Shown here: positions 12,268 through 23,713 of the stretch, one piece after another | How the letters are laid out: each line of letters starts with the position of its first letter | Numbering within the stretch: position 1 is the stretch's first letter | Assembly: GCA_963853835.1 (NCBI GenBank) | Contig: OY970825.1 | Span: forward strand, 36,800,908-36,864,907 | Direction: 5' to 3' | DNA from: Calendula officinalis | Taxonomy: Eukaryota; Streptophyta; Magnoliopsida; Asterales; Asteraceae | Length of the DNA stretch: 64,000 bases | The notes under the pieces: model-generated | Seen by the model: only the letters and a program-made list of their open reading frames with translations | What the model was told of the DNA's origin: nothing | Databases searched by the model: none | Translations under genes and position numbers: made by a program

Positions 12268-12566
12268 GATGCATCATATAGTAGTAAGATTTTTTATAAC
12301 TCTATTTGTACTTAATTAGGTTTTTTATTTTTAATGTCAGTAACATTGGAGATGCATCATTTGTGTTATTATATATCAAAGCATGTAACCGAACAAAATT
12401 TACACGTCGATGATCATTCTTGATTTATATCTCTACTTTTATACACATTATCATGATGTTGTACTATAATCGTTATAAAAAGATCTGCAGCCAAACAACA
12501 TTTTGATCGGCGAGAAAATATAGTTCGCAGGGTACCCGCCGCCGCATTGCGCGGGTACCCTACTAG

Positions 12567-13522
12567 TCTTTATTAAGTAGGTTTACCCATATATATACAA
12601 ATAAATAACCTTTTACAAATGGGCTCCTAAATTTATGGGTTCTGGACGATTGTCGTGGAGGCCCATTTCAAAAACCGACACTGCTTGAATCCCTAATTGT
12701 ATATTACTAAACCCTAATGGCACATTACTTATTTTTATCTTTACTATATATAATGCGTATTTGATACCTTCTCAAATTAGCAAAGTTTAATTTTCAGCCA
12801 ACACACTTAATATTTCGAGACAGATTTGTGTTTATATAATATATGCGCATTGCAGAACTTGGACTCGCGACATATGCGTTACCATCACAATCCCCTACCC
12901 AATAACATACTAGACCATATATTCATTACGTATATTTATAAGGATATGTCAATGAAACTTATAATGTAGTATATGTTGAACGTACAATTTAATTGAGGCG
13001 AATAGTACAATTAAGACAATTGAAGTGAAACTGTGTTCCATAATTAGTTGTAGATTAAATTATAAGGAAAAATTCTTTGATTAGAGAAAATAATATTTAT
13101 AAGTAATTAATTATTTTGTGTTATACTGATTTTACCTTTAAATAATTAAAAATGAAGATTTTGATAAATTGAATACAGTGCATAAAAGACATTTAAAATA
13201 ACTATTATGGACCCCTGAGCAAATATTAGAAAATCTCTTCTATAATATGTATCAGTTTTTCAATTATGTGCTTAAACAAATTATATTGATAGTCATTTTT
13301 TGGAAACTTTTTGGACCTTTAATCATTTAGATAACTGTTCATTAAATTTTTCTGTTAAAAAGTTATAATGGTATTCATTTAACTTTACACCCGTAGTCAA
13401 TTTTCATTAAGATATTTAATAAATAATAGATAAAGGACTATAGATATAAAAGATTAGAAAGAAAAAAAAAACTATCCATGAAATTTGGATTAAATCTCAG
13501 GAAACATCCTAGAAATTTACTA
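12567..13522. other. Gene-free spacer between units A and B
   Basis: No gene. About 12720-12940 (TTTAATTTTCAGCCAACACA and following) is repeated at about 32580-32775, so the spacer downstream of each peptide gene was duplicated together with the gene. The rest is AT-rich with nothing recognisable. Confidence 0.55.
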
Positions 13523-13836
13523 CTTCCTCCGTATCAAAATAAGTGACACACTTTCCATTTTGGGGTGTATCAAAATAAATGACACACTTTGAAAACTTTC
13601 CTTATTTGGTAAAAATAGTGGGACTCATACCCACTAACTATCCACTTTAATAAAGTGAAATTACCCTTATACCCTTACTTTTACTTTTAAAACTCATTAA
13701 TATCACTTTATTCAAGAAAAGTGGGACACATTCTCCACTAATTATGTACTTTAATCTATTTTAACCTCTACTTTAATCTTTTACCTTAAAAAAACGTGTA
13801 AGCCAATTTGTGTCACTTATTTTGATACGGAGGAAG
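13523..13836. mobile_element. Stowaway-type MITE, copy 1
   Basis: 314 bp with terminal inverted repeats CTTCCTCCGTATCAAAATAA, flanked by TA on both sides. Typical of Tc1/mariner-derived Stowaway MITEs. Absent from the same place in unit A (near position 40). Four relatives lie at 24881, 34845, 45308 and 45795. Confidence 0.85.
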
Positions 13837-13855
13837 TATTAGTTTTATTTTAGTT

Positions 13856-13976
13856 ATTAAAGGTCTTTTAGTCTAGCGGTACAGTGTTTGTCTCTCTACC
13901 TTGAGGTCGGGAGTTCGAGGCCCATCGTGAACATAAGTGGTAGTTAGTAGATTAGATTTGCCGTTTTAAAAAAAAT
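13856..13976 (+). mobile_element. tRNA-derived SINE with 14-bp target duplication
   Basis: Box A-like TAGTCTAGCGGTACAG and box B-like GGGAGTTCGAGGCCC are spaced as in a pol III promoter, with an A-rich tail. It is flanked by perfect 14-bp repeats GTTTTATTTTAGTT (13842-13855 and 13977-13990). Unit A has the single site (about 50-63). It is a SINE, not a tRNA gene: no acceptor stem closes. Confidence 0.75.
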
Positions 13977-14330
13977 GTTTTATTTTAGTTTATGTGCTAA
14001 TCACTTCGTCGACAATGTCTTCTTTAAGGAACAAATATGTTTTCAAAGAGAAATGTTATTGATAATTACTATTTATGCTTATTTAGTTAGTGGTTTATTC
14101 AAGGTAGTCCAATGATTTTATCAAGTCCTAAGGGATAATTATTATTCATTGTATCAAGAAAAAGTCAAAGGTCAAGATCAAGATTCAAACCACCACCACC
14201 ACTACCAACACATGTGTTTCAATACATCAATACTCCACCATCACTGCCATTGGCCGGCAGCGGCGGCCGGCAGCGGACGGAGGTGGTCGGTGGTGTTTCC
14301 GACGGTGGTGGTTGTGTATTCAATTTATAG

Positions 14331-15100
14331 TGAATCACATGTGTTTCATGACTTGAAACACATGTGATTCGAAGTAATATGCTAGTCTATATTTTGGAAC
14401 CTCTGTTTTTACTGAATCACATGTGTTTCACCTTCACCCAAGGCTTGTAGCCTATTGGTATTAGAGGAGGATTTAAGATTTTACCCATGACGAAGGTCAT
14501 GGGTTCAAGTCCCGTCGTGGACTAATTTGTGGAACGTTTGAGGGAAGGCATACTGCCCCTTGTGGATGTCACTGCCTAGGCTCGAACCACTAACTTAGCA
14601 ACAAGCCGTAAAAAAAACATGTGTTTCACCTTTGTTTGAAACACATGTGATTCGTTTTTCCTATTCTCCCATGTTTTTAGTGAATCACATGGGTGTCGTG
14701 ACTTGAAACACATGTGATTCGAAGTAATATGCTCGTCTATATTTTTAGAACCCCTGTTGTTTAGTGAATCAAATGTGTTTCGCCTTTTGAAACACATGTG
14801 ATTCGTAGTTCGTATGCTCTCCTGCTTTTAAAAATCCTTTTTTAGTGAATCACATGTGTTTCGTGACTTGAAACACATGTGTTTCGAAGTAATATGAACG
14901 TCCGTATTTTTGAAACCCTTGTGTTTTAGTGAATCACATGTGTGTCGCCTTTTGAAACACATGTGATTTGTAGTTCGTATGCTCCCTTGCTTTTAGAAAC
15001 TCCGGAGTTTAGTAAATCACATGTGTTTCGTGATTTGAAACACATGTGATTAGAAGTAATAGGCTCGTTTGTATTTTGAAACACATGTGTTTCAATACAT
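14331..15100. repeat. About 84-bp hairpin tandem repeat, two alternating types
   Basis: Each unit begins GAATCACATGTGTTTC, then about 10 bp, then GAAACACATGTGATTC, so each forms a hairpin. Two types alternate: one with GTGACTT in the loop and AAGTAATATG after it, the other with GCCTTTT and TAGTTCGTATGCT. Copies start near 14331, 14682, 14764, 14847, 14931 and 15014, giving a higher-order unit of about 168 bp. The array is interrupted by the SINE at 14435. Confidence 0.8.
14435..14616 (+). mobile_element. tRNA-derived SINE inserted in the repeat array
   Basis: Contains TAGCCTATTGGTATTAGAGG (box A-like) and GGGTTCAAGTCCCGTCG (box B-like), and ends in an A run. Flanked by 16-bp repeats ACATGTGTTTCACCTT (14419-14434, 14617-14632). 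It resembles the widespread plant Au-type SINEs; subfamily not certain. Confidence 0.75.
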
Positions 15101-15650
15101 CAATACCTCGACCATCCCCATTATCACCAACACCTTCACTGTCAGCCACCACCACCAGCCGAGGCGAACGACGGCGCTCGGTGGCCAGAGGTGGCGGCCG
15201 ATGGTGGTCGGTGGTGGTGATCGGCGGTGGTGGTCGTGACTTGAAACAGATGTGATTTGATCTTGATCATTTTGATTCAATGGTTAGGATTTGTTCACTG
15301 GGACTTTAAAATTTTGGTGGACCTCCTTGAATACAACTCTATTTAGTTAATCAAGACAAATATTAAAATTAAGGGATGATATGGAAAAAAAGAATTAATG
15401 ATTATACATATAATGTTATAATAATTTGCATCATAAAATAGACACAAATAATAAGTATTAATAATATTTTTTTTTCAAAGTAACACGACATTCTTAGTTT
15501 TGACCCTTTCAATAAACCAAAATATTCAATTAGGTATTAGTCAATAGTTGCAACTTGTCGTTCGTTTTTTATAAGACTTTTTGGTATCCTTCTAGGCGCA
15601 CTTAAATAAACTTAAATCTATTAAGAAATAACTCACTAAATACCAAATAC

Positions 15651-15872
15651 AGTATGATTTTTTCTAACGTATACCTAGGGCATACAAAGATGTGTATTAA
15701 ATGAAGCGATAATTTCCTAATATGTATTAAATAATATTAATGAACTCTAAGTGTTACCATTTTAGAAGATGTATTAAATACAATTTTATGTTAAAATTGG
15801 AAATTTTCGCTTCATTGAATGACGTTATCGTATGCCCTTAGGGCATACTTTAGAAAAACTCATATCGTATTA
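15651..15872. mobile_element. Short inverted-repeat MITE
   Basis: About 222 bp. The left end TATGATTTTTTCTAACGTAT pairs with the complement of the right end (ATATGAGTTTTTCTAAAGTA), and both continue into a CC(C)TAGGGCATAC block. Unit A has no counterpart. Superfamily not assigned because no clean target duplication was seen. Confidence 0.5.
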
Positions 15873-17179
15873 TTGATAAGATAAAACATTAAAAATCATA
15901 AAGTCAATTAAACATCTACTGATTGGCTAGTGATAAAACCTCATAAATAACTTTATAAAATCAATTTTCAATCTTTTTAGGTGTAAATATTTCCAGATGA
16001 TCATAGAATTAATGTTCAAAACAACCATAACAAATAGTAGAATATGTATATCATGAACAAAAATCAGCCACACTAAATGGGCATTATAATATGAATACAC
16101 TTTAAGAAAGAGTTGTTAGAAATGAATTTTATTTATGTGTGATGAATCGTTCGTTTATGAGGTTTAATATACTATATATGACAATATCTTATATACTATT
16201 ATAATAAATTAAAGCATATATAATCACATGCGCCCTTCTTAAACCACCTAACCCTACGTGGCAACCTCTCATAACTCATGAATTTCGTTTTCCCCCAAAC
16301 ATTTGGTGCCTCCATATTTTTAACTATCTTTTAATTTATTATAAGAAATCCCTATAAACAAGGAATCGATTCAAATTTAATTTGTCATTGTACTTTTTTT
16401 TCCTTTTATTTTTCTTTTTTTTTCTTTTCATTGTTTGAGGAATTTTTTTCGGTCACAAAAACAAATGTTAATGAAAACATATTTTTTTATTATCAAACGA
16501 AAGTTTTTTTTTCTTTTATTTAAGTATATAAATCACTTTTACATATTTGTTTTCTAAATGAAGTGATACTTACGACTATTATTTGTGTATATTTCATGTC
16601 GTTACTTAATTATTATAAGATGATATATATAATGCATTATTTTTTTTATCATATAATTCATTGATTTTGAGTACTTTTTTTACATGTATAAGCGCCCGAC
16701 ACGTATCACAATCTATCTATCTATTATAATAAAAGAAACTTTTAATGTCACTTGGCATTCTTTAAAGCTCTTTTTATCATATGTCAGTCTAAGAGATCAC
16801 CTCATTATTTATTAAATTTCAGAATTTATTATCTTTTTTTTAAATCTGGATAATATTTTCAAATTAATTTAGAATATTATAACAGGATAATGAGCATCTT
16901 TTTTTAAATTTCAGATGATAATATTTTCAAATTAATTTAGAATATTATAAATAGATAATGACAACCTCCTTTTTTTAATTATTTCAAATCTCACTCTTGA
17001 TACAAATCTTAATACAACTCATAATATGATTTCTATATAATTATAGTCCCTGAAGTTACTTAACGTTTACGGCGTTATCTACTACTATAATAAATCAAAG
17101 CCTATATGGTCACATGACGTTTTTCTAGACCTCCAATTGAACACGTGTCATTCTCCTAATTTTCGTTAATTAGTTCAGT

Positions 17180-20050
17180 TTTCAATTTGAAATTCAATGT
17201 TCGATAATAATTAAAATTAAATGTATTTCGGACGGCGATAACAAATCCAAAGATAAGAAACCTCTTTAATCGAATCAACAAGCAAATTTCTCCTTGCATC
17301 ACCATTATTGAACGTGATCGCGTTTCTGTGCCGCCAAATAATCCACAAAATCGTGAGAGCCACCGCCTCAATTATTAATTTACTTTTGGAACTAAGAGAG
17401 CTAGAATCCAACCTATGTAAAAACACGTCCAAATCTTCCGCATTCGTATCAATGACTTGCAACCAATTTCCAATTGCCTGCCACACACCTCGCGCGACTT
17501 CACAAGACCAAAATAAATGATCCGTATCTTCAACACCATCCCCGCATATGACACAATTTAGATCATCAAAGGGAATTCCTTTCATGGATAAATTAACTTT
17601 AGAAGGAACCCGATTTAAATTAATTTTCCAAAAAAGAATATTAACTTTTCGGGGCACTAAAGTGTTCCATCTCGTATGTAAAACGGACGTCGGGAGGGGA
17701 ATATTGTCGAGCCACCTTCTTGTACTTTTAACATCATACCCTCCATCATTACCGATATCCCATCTCCAAAAATCCGGCCCATCCGACATAATGATACCAT
17801 CAATAGTCCGTTCTAATTCACGAATTTGATCTTGTTCTCTTCCACTTCTAATATCACGACGCCACCCCCAGAACACGGACTCCCTATGAACCCGATCCGC
17901 AACCAAACAATCTGCATTTGAATTAAGTCTAAATATTCTCGGGAATGTCACGCACAAAGGGCTTGAACCGACCCATATATCCTTCCAAAAACGGGTCGAT
18001 CCACCATCACCAACCTGCTTTTTCAAATGCGAAAGAAGATCCAACCCGTTCTCTTTGAACTTGCTAATCATTTTCACAATCTGGGCCCATGGCGTCGACC
18101 CAAACCGACGAACATTAACCAAATCTAACTCCCCATTGCTCCCGTAAATAACTTTCACTACTTTTGCCCAAACCATATTATCATTTTTCACAAACCTCCA
18201 CACCCACTTCAACACAAGGGAAATATTAAATGAGTGAAGACTACCAATATTTAACCCACCATTTTGAAGAGAAGCCAAAACCGACTCCCACTTAACCCAA
18301 TGAATTCTTCGTTTTTCTTCGGTGCCACCCTAAAAAAATGAGGCTGTGAACCTTTCTAAACTCTTCGCAACACTTTTTGGCATAACAAATAAAGACATAT
18401 AATATATGCCCAAACCACCCAACACCGACTTCAAAAGTAAAGATCTACCGCCAACCGATAATGTATTAACTTTCCAACAGGACAATTTTTTCTTAAATTT
18501 ATCAATTAGAATCTCCCAATTCTTTGTTCTAGACATGCAAGCTCCCACCGGAAGCCCAAGATAAATAAAAGGTAATTTGCCACTACAAACGCCAAGCAAA
18601 CCCGCCATCTCTTTAACATCTCCATCCGGGACCCCAATACCATACAAATTAGATTTATGCAAATTAAGTTTCAAACCCAAAGCCATATGGAAAAAGTGCA
18701 AAATAATAAGAAGTTTTTGCACATTATTAATCGACCACTCACCCATGAAAATAGCATCATCAGCATACAAAAGGTGAGATAAAGAGAAAGAATCATCATT
18801 TACCTTCACCCCTTTAAAAATGTGACTAGATGTTGCTTCTTCCATGGCTATATGGAGACCTTCCATGGCAATAATAAACAGAAAAGGTGATAGAGGATCA
18901 CCTTGTCTAAGCCCTCTTTCAAGCTTGAACTCTTTAGATGCGTTCCCGTTGATAATAATCGAAGCCATTGACGATCTAAGGCTCGCACTTATCCACTTCC
19001 GCCACTTCTCCGGGAAGTTCATGAATTCCATCATATGGTCAAGAAATTCCCAGCTAATGGTGTCATACGTTTTTTCAGAATCTATTTTTAAAATCATGGC
19101 ACTCTTCTTATTTTTTTTATACCACTCTATGACCTCATTCACAATCATGGGGCCATCCAGAATTTGACGACCTTTGACAAACGCCGTTTGCTCTTGACTG
19201 ACAATCAAATCCACCACTAGAGCTAAACGAAGAGCCAACAGTTTAGCTATAATTTTGTACTGAACACCAATAAGACTGATGGGCTGATAAAGGACGAATT
19301 GCAACCAGTCGGAATGAACCCTGTTTCAAAAAACCCAACAACAAAATTAAAAATATCACATTTTAAAATATCCCAAACTCGTTTAATAAAAGAAAAAGTA
19401 AAACCGTCGGGGCTCGGGGCCTTATCATTTCCACAGCTCCACACCGCTACTTTCAGCTCCGTCATTGTAACCGGAGCCGAGAGCATCATCGAGTTCTCGG
19501 AAGACAGACTCTTGAATTTATCGCTTCGTCGGCCTTGCCACTTTAATAACCGGGACACATTTAAATTTACTTCATAATAAGAAAAAAATATGTCTTTCAC
19601 CGCCGGAGGAGAGGTAATCCAAACACCATCTTGTTTCACACCACGAATTAAAGAGTGACGTCTTTTACTATTAATAATCCCATGAAAGTATATAGTGTTT
19701 TCATCACCCTCAATCGCCCATTTGATCTTGGCTTTTAGGGACAAATCTTTCCATTGTTTGGTCTCCAATTTATACAACGAAATTTTTGCTTCTTGCCTTT
19801 CCCGCAACTCCTCATCCGAAGCCATAAACACGTCCATCTTCTGCTCTATACAACTCACTTTATCAATCATATTTTTCTTTTCTTCCACGATTTGAGCATT
19901 TTTATTCCGCCACCAAATTTTACACTTATCCTTTAACATCTTTAATTTGTCCTTAAAAATAATAGTGGCTACTACTAGAACTAACCACATTCATACCCCA
20001 TGCAGCTTTTACCATCTCTTCAAAAGAACCATCATCCATCCATGAAAAGT
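17180..20050 (-). pseudogene. L1-type LINE ORF2 fragment, 5'-truncated
   Basis: Read right to left on the minus strand. It holds the region before the RT (KAPSPDGFTF), then the reverse transcriptase (KIDSEKTYDTISWEFLDH, RGLRQGDPLSPFLF, YADD), then a zf-RVT domain (GIPFDDLNCVICG, DTDHLFWSC). The apurinic endonuclease is missing, so it is truncated near 20050. Lesions: a nonsense codon where WGGT is expected after RT (about 18330-18332, TGG to TAG) and a small deletion with frameshift near 19250-19304. No target duplication was found. Known LINEs of this type copy themselves by target-primed reverse transcription; this copy cannot. Confidence 0.85.
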
Positions 20051-20119
20051 AAAATTAATCATAAAAACTAAATACAAAATAATAGAATTAGCATTAAAAA
20101 TTGCTTATGCCTTACCTAA

Positions 20120-20530
20120 GAACATCCACAATGGTAAACATCTCCAATGACTTATTACTTTTGTCACATCATCTAATAACTTATGAATTATAAACTTCTC
20201 CATTGGTTAACATTTCCAAAGACTTAATCTTATTAATATTACTAATTTACCTTTAACTATATCAAACATTTTATAAATGCCCCTCACTTATCCATATCTC
20301 ATTTTATATAAATAACATAACACAAAAAAACAAAATTAATCATCATGTGTGATATTTCTTAAAAAGTATTGAAATATGATAAAGTTATAATTTATAATTA
20401 TAAAAATAATAAATGATTAACATATAAATAGATATTTCTTAAAAAAATCATATATTTTAATGGTATAAAGTGATTTCAGAGGTTATTCAAATAGTAATAA
20501 TTTCTTAAAAACCTCTCATTAGAGATGCTC
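20120..20530. mobile_element. PIF/Harbinger-type MITE
   Basis: Ends GAACATCCACAATGG and the complement of CTCATTAGAGATGCTC are inverted, with TAA on both sides (20117-20119, 20531-20533). The AT-rich interior has no coding capacity. Confidence 0.55.
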
Positions 20531-21029
20531 TAAGTCCACTTTCAGTTTGTTAATAATCAACATTGCCAAAAGCTCATTTTCCAAAATGCCCGACTACAAT
20601 TAGCAAGGGTCTCTGTTCTGTTCCAAATATTCGATTTGTTCTAAAATATAAAAATTAATAAATTTCCAAATATATGCTAATTAAAAATGCTAATACATAA
20701 CTTTCCAAAATATTCGGCTACAATTAGCAATACTCTGAATTCTAATTAATCCTAATGATGTATTAATTAAATTTCAGAAAATCATAATTAAGAATGCTTT
20801 CCTATTTAATATATTCGATAATAATTCTCGTGTTTCTTCAATTCTTTCGACTGCAACTAGGTGACGTTTATCTAAACCCTTTAGTATATTTCAACATGTT
20901 TTTGTGTGTTATGCACTTTAACATGTGCTTCTGCACTTTATGGTATAGTAACATGTTTTTCCAGAATTTAACATGTTCTAACATATATACCCCTGGCTAT
21001 TTTTAAGAAAGAGCAATACTTACACCTAA

Positions 21030-21690
21030 AAATGAAGTAATTAGAAATATTAATGATCAATTTTTATCAATTTTTCCTTGAGAAGCCATTTGTCCAGAAG
21101 AGTTTTTGAATAAACAATTTGATGAAAATTTTTACTCACCAGATGTGCTTAATGGTATTGAAGTAAGCGGATCGCCAGATCATCGGTTAGTTTTGAAAGT
21201 TGGTGTTCCTCTCATGTTTTTTTCTACCAGCAAAAAAGAAGGCAACAGGTCGAGCTTCGGCATTGCCATCACCCTCCTGTCATGTTATTAAGAAACATTT
21301 ACCAGGAAAAATGGTCTATGCAATGGTACTAGACTTCAAATTGTCGCTATGGGGACCCGTGTTATAGAAGCAGTTGTTATTTCTTGAAATAATGTTGGAT
21401 ATCGTACTTTTATATCTAGATTATCTTTGACACATTCTGACACCAATATTCCGTTTAAGTTTAAAAGACGGCAATTTCCACTTTCTATTTGTTTTGCTAT
21501 GACAATAAATAAAAGTCAAGGACAATCATTGTCAAAAGTTGGTCTGTATTTAAGAGAGCTCGTTTTTTCACACGCTCAACTATATGTAGACTTATCCAGA
21601 GTAAGAAGCAGACAACGACTGAAGATTTTAATAGAAGATAAAGATGGAGAACTAACAAATAAAACATCAAGCGTTGTATTTGATTCTTTG
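21030..21690 (+). pseudogene. PIF1 helicase remnant of Helitron
   Basis: Several frames together read as Helitron helicase: an N-part (AILTPKNEVIRNINDQF, then VLNGIEVSGSPDHRL, then VGVPL) and a C-part (FKFKRRQFPLSICFAMTINK, then SQGQSLSKVGLYL, then FSHAQLYVDLSR). Frameshifts separate them. It lies 250 bp before a Helitron 3' end, as expected for the family. It is a different lineage from the fragment at 11809, whose 3' hairpin differs. Confidence 0.75.
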
Positions 21691-22385
21691 TTTCCTTTTA
21701 GTTGTTATTCTATTTTAAGAGTACTAATTTAAATTTTTATCTTTTGTCATGTCTTCATTATAAGACTATTGATGATTGTTTATATAATGTGAACAACATA
21801 TACTAGAAATGTACGTGTACTATACCCCTTATTATCTTATACATATTTAACATAGGTTTTCACCGTTCATATTTTTATTCTATATTACTTATTTTCAGCA
21901 AATTTAATGACAACCCGTGATTTATCACGGATCAGAAACTAGTACTACTATTATATAACACATAAAGTCAACAACTTACTGTCACACTAACCATGCAAAA
22001 GTTGAAAAAAGGTTAAAATTATGTGACCTTCATATTTCATATATAGTGGGTACACTTGTAAGTCAACCATTGCAATTTCTTGTTTCTACCCTCACATTCC
22101 GGTCGTTTTAGGAGACCTTCATGTCCACTCGTTATGACTACAATTAATTCAAACTTAAATTAAAGATATTCTATAAATTGATTTTTTTCTATAATCCAAT
22201 ATATAAGGTTTTAGTTTATTGTTAGATACAATTTCGAGTCATATTCAGATAACAAAAAAGATAACAAAAAGATGATAGCATATCAAAGTATTAACCTTAC
22301 ATAAACGATCCTAGAAAACAAGTTACATTTCTTTCACCAACTAATTTGTAACAAACAGGTGTCGTAATGCACCAATGAGCATGTG

Positions 22386-22928
22386 TAAGGGTGCCCAGAG
22401 GGTTGACCTGACCCGACTCAAACCCGAACCCGTTTATGTTAATCGAGCCAGGTCTATTCGGGTTCATGTTATTATCGGGTTTTTTAAACCCGACCCAACC
22501 AACCCGATTCGTTGTCGGGTTAGAATTTCTTAAATTTTTTCGGGTTCGGGTTGACCCGATTAAACCCGATTAAAGTTTAAGTATATATTTCCTATAAATA
22601 TGAAGAAATTATTACTATAAAATCAATTAATTAGCAAATTATATGATAAAGTATTCGATAAAAATCAATTAATAATTACAAGTGTTAGATAAAAACTCAT
22701 AAAATTCAATATATTAAATAATTTCTTTAATTTTTACCAAAAATTCCTAACTCAAGTGTGACCCGACCAACCCGAACGGGTCAACCCGACAAACCCGAAA
22801 CCCGACAAACCCGAACCCGACAAACCCGAATCCTTATCGGTTCGGGTTTCGGGTTAGGATATCTAACTTCAAACCCGAAGAACCCATCCGATAAGAGTCG
22901 GGTCGAGTTGACCCTTTGGGCACCCCTA
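22386..22928. mobile_element. hAT MITE, 8-bp target duplication
   Basis: Flanked by exact AGCATGTG (22378-22385, 22929-22936). Ends TAAGGGTGCCCAGAGGGT and the complement of ACCCTTTGGGCACCCCTA are inverted. Both arms are built of degenerate CCCGAACCCGA / TCGGGTT words around an AT-rich centre. Absent from unit A. Confidence 0.85.
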
Positions 22929-23662
22929 AGCATGTGACACCATGTATTCAAGTCTCGATATACACTAAAAAAACGAAATTTAGTAACAAATGTATTATTG
23001 ATACATCAAAATGTTACCATATGTAAGGATGTGTTTAAAACCGGATGTCTTCAGATGGTGAATTTTCAAAGAGCGTATCCAAAAATTCAGATATCCAAAA
23101 AAACTAATAATCCAACAAACTAAAAAAAATACCAATGTTTGATAAAAAAAAATTTAAAATTTCAAGTATTAGACACTTAAAACTCATTAAAATCTTTACA
23201 ATATATAATGATTTGGAATGTTTTATTTAAGCATTTTGAATTTCGGCTTTCAATTTTTGGAAATACTTAATTTTTGAATGTGAGATTCGAACCTAGAACC
23301 TGTTAGAAGTCAAACAAAATATGTTGTTATAATTGTTCAATATTTGTTTATGTAATATTGTATATTAATTAAAAGTATATAAAAGAGAGAAAAATAATTT
23401 AATTTTTTGGATATTTTGGATATCGAAATATCCGAATATTCTGAAAATTGCTTAACCCGAATCTGAATCTTTCGAAAATTGGTATCATTAAGAAATAAGA
23501 CATTATTTGAATATCCATGTGTCGTACACTATTACTCAATTATTTGGTTTTCTCTGACAAAGTAAACTATAACAAACAAGTCAATGAATTGACTTACAAA
23601 TTGATTATTCCTTTTGTGTGGCTTAGAGGCCATGAACTCTAAAAATATCAAATATATACCTC

Positions 23663-23670
23663 CATATAAA
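23663..23670 (+). promoter_or_regulatory. TATA box of peptide gene 2
   Basis: CATATAAA lies 51 bp before the ATG, at the position equivalent to the box of gene 1. Confidence 0.5.
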
Positions 23671-23713
23671 TCAAACCGAATGCATGAATCAACACTCACA
23701 TTCAATTCACAAG

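Larger units (their letters stand above)
9587..12566 (+). mobile_element. Helitron carrying RPA-like and PIF1-like remnants
   Basis: Starts TCTTACTACTTACTAATG after an A (9586). Ends with the hairpin GGTACCCGCCGCCGCATTGC plus GGGTACCCTACTAG before a T (12567). The first 250 bp match the small Helitrons at 936-1360 and 46268-46640, including the antisense tRNA-like module (about 9715-9775). The interior holds fragments of an RPA-like OB-fold protein and of the PIF1 helicase. A full Rep/helicase ORF is absent, so it is a deleted, non-autonomous copy about 2.98 kb long. Confidence 0.8.
14049..15471. mobile_element. Non-autonomous MULE with CACATGTG repeat arrays
   Basis: Exact 9-bp target duplication TTTTCAAAG (14040-14048, 15472-15480). 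Diverged inverted ends (AGAAATGTTATTGATAATTA against AAAAATATTATTAATACTTA). Unit A has the empty site near 111-121. A second inner inverted pair (TTCAAGGTAGTCCA / TGGACCTCCTTGAA) links it to the elements at 44412 and 38480. The interior has GC-rich segments (14240-14320, 15110-15240) and the hairpin repeat array described separately. No transposase. Confidence 0.8.
16187..21942 (+). mobile_element. Nested Helitron complex inserted in unit B
   Basis: Unit A runs uninterrupted across this place (about 720-750). The right end is a clear Helitron 3' terminus (ACCCGTGATTTATCACGG, then CTAG, then T). The left edge and two internal sites (about 16717 and 17075) show Helitron-like starts of the TCTA..TATAATAAA type, so more than one Helitron is nested. 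Inside are a LINE fragment, a Harbinger-type MITE and a PIF1 helicase remnant. The exact left end is uncertain by a few bases. Confidence 0.65.

Noticed and set aside
14435..14616. Possible tRNA gene
   Set aside because: Box A and box B are present but no acceptor stem pairs, it has an A tail and a 16-bp target duplication, so it is a SINE.
14331..15100. CRISPR-like array of short palindromic repeats
   Set aside because: Eukaryotic transposon context, spacers are themselves repeated, and units form an alternating tandem repeat rather than unique spacers.
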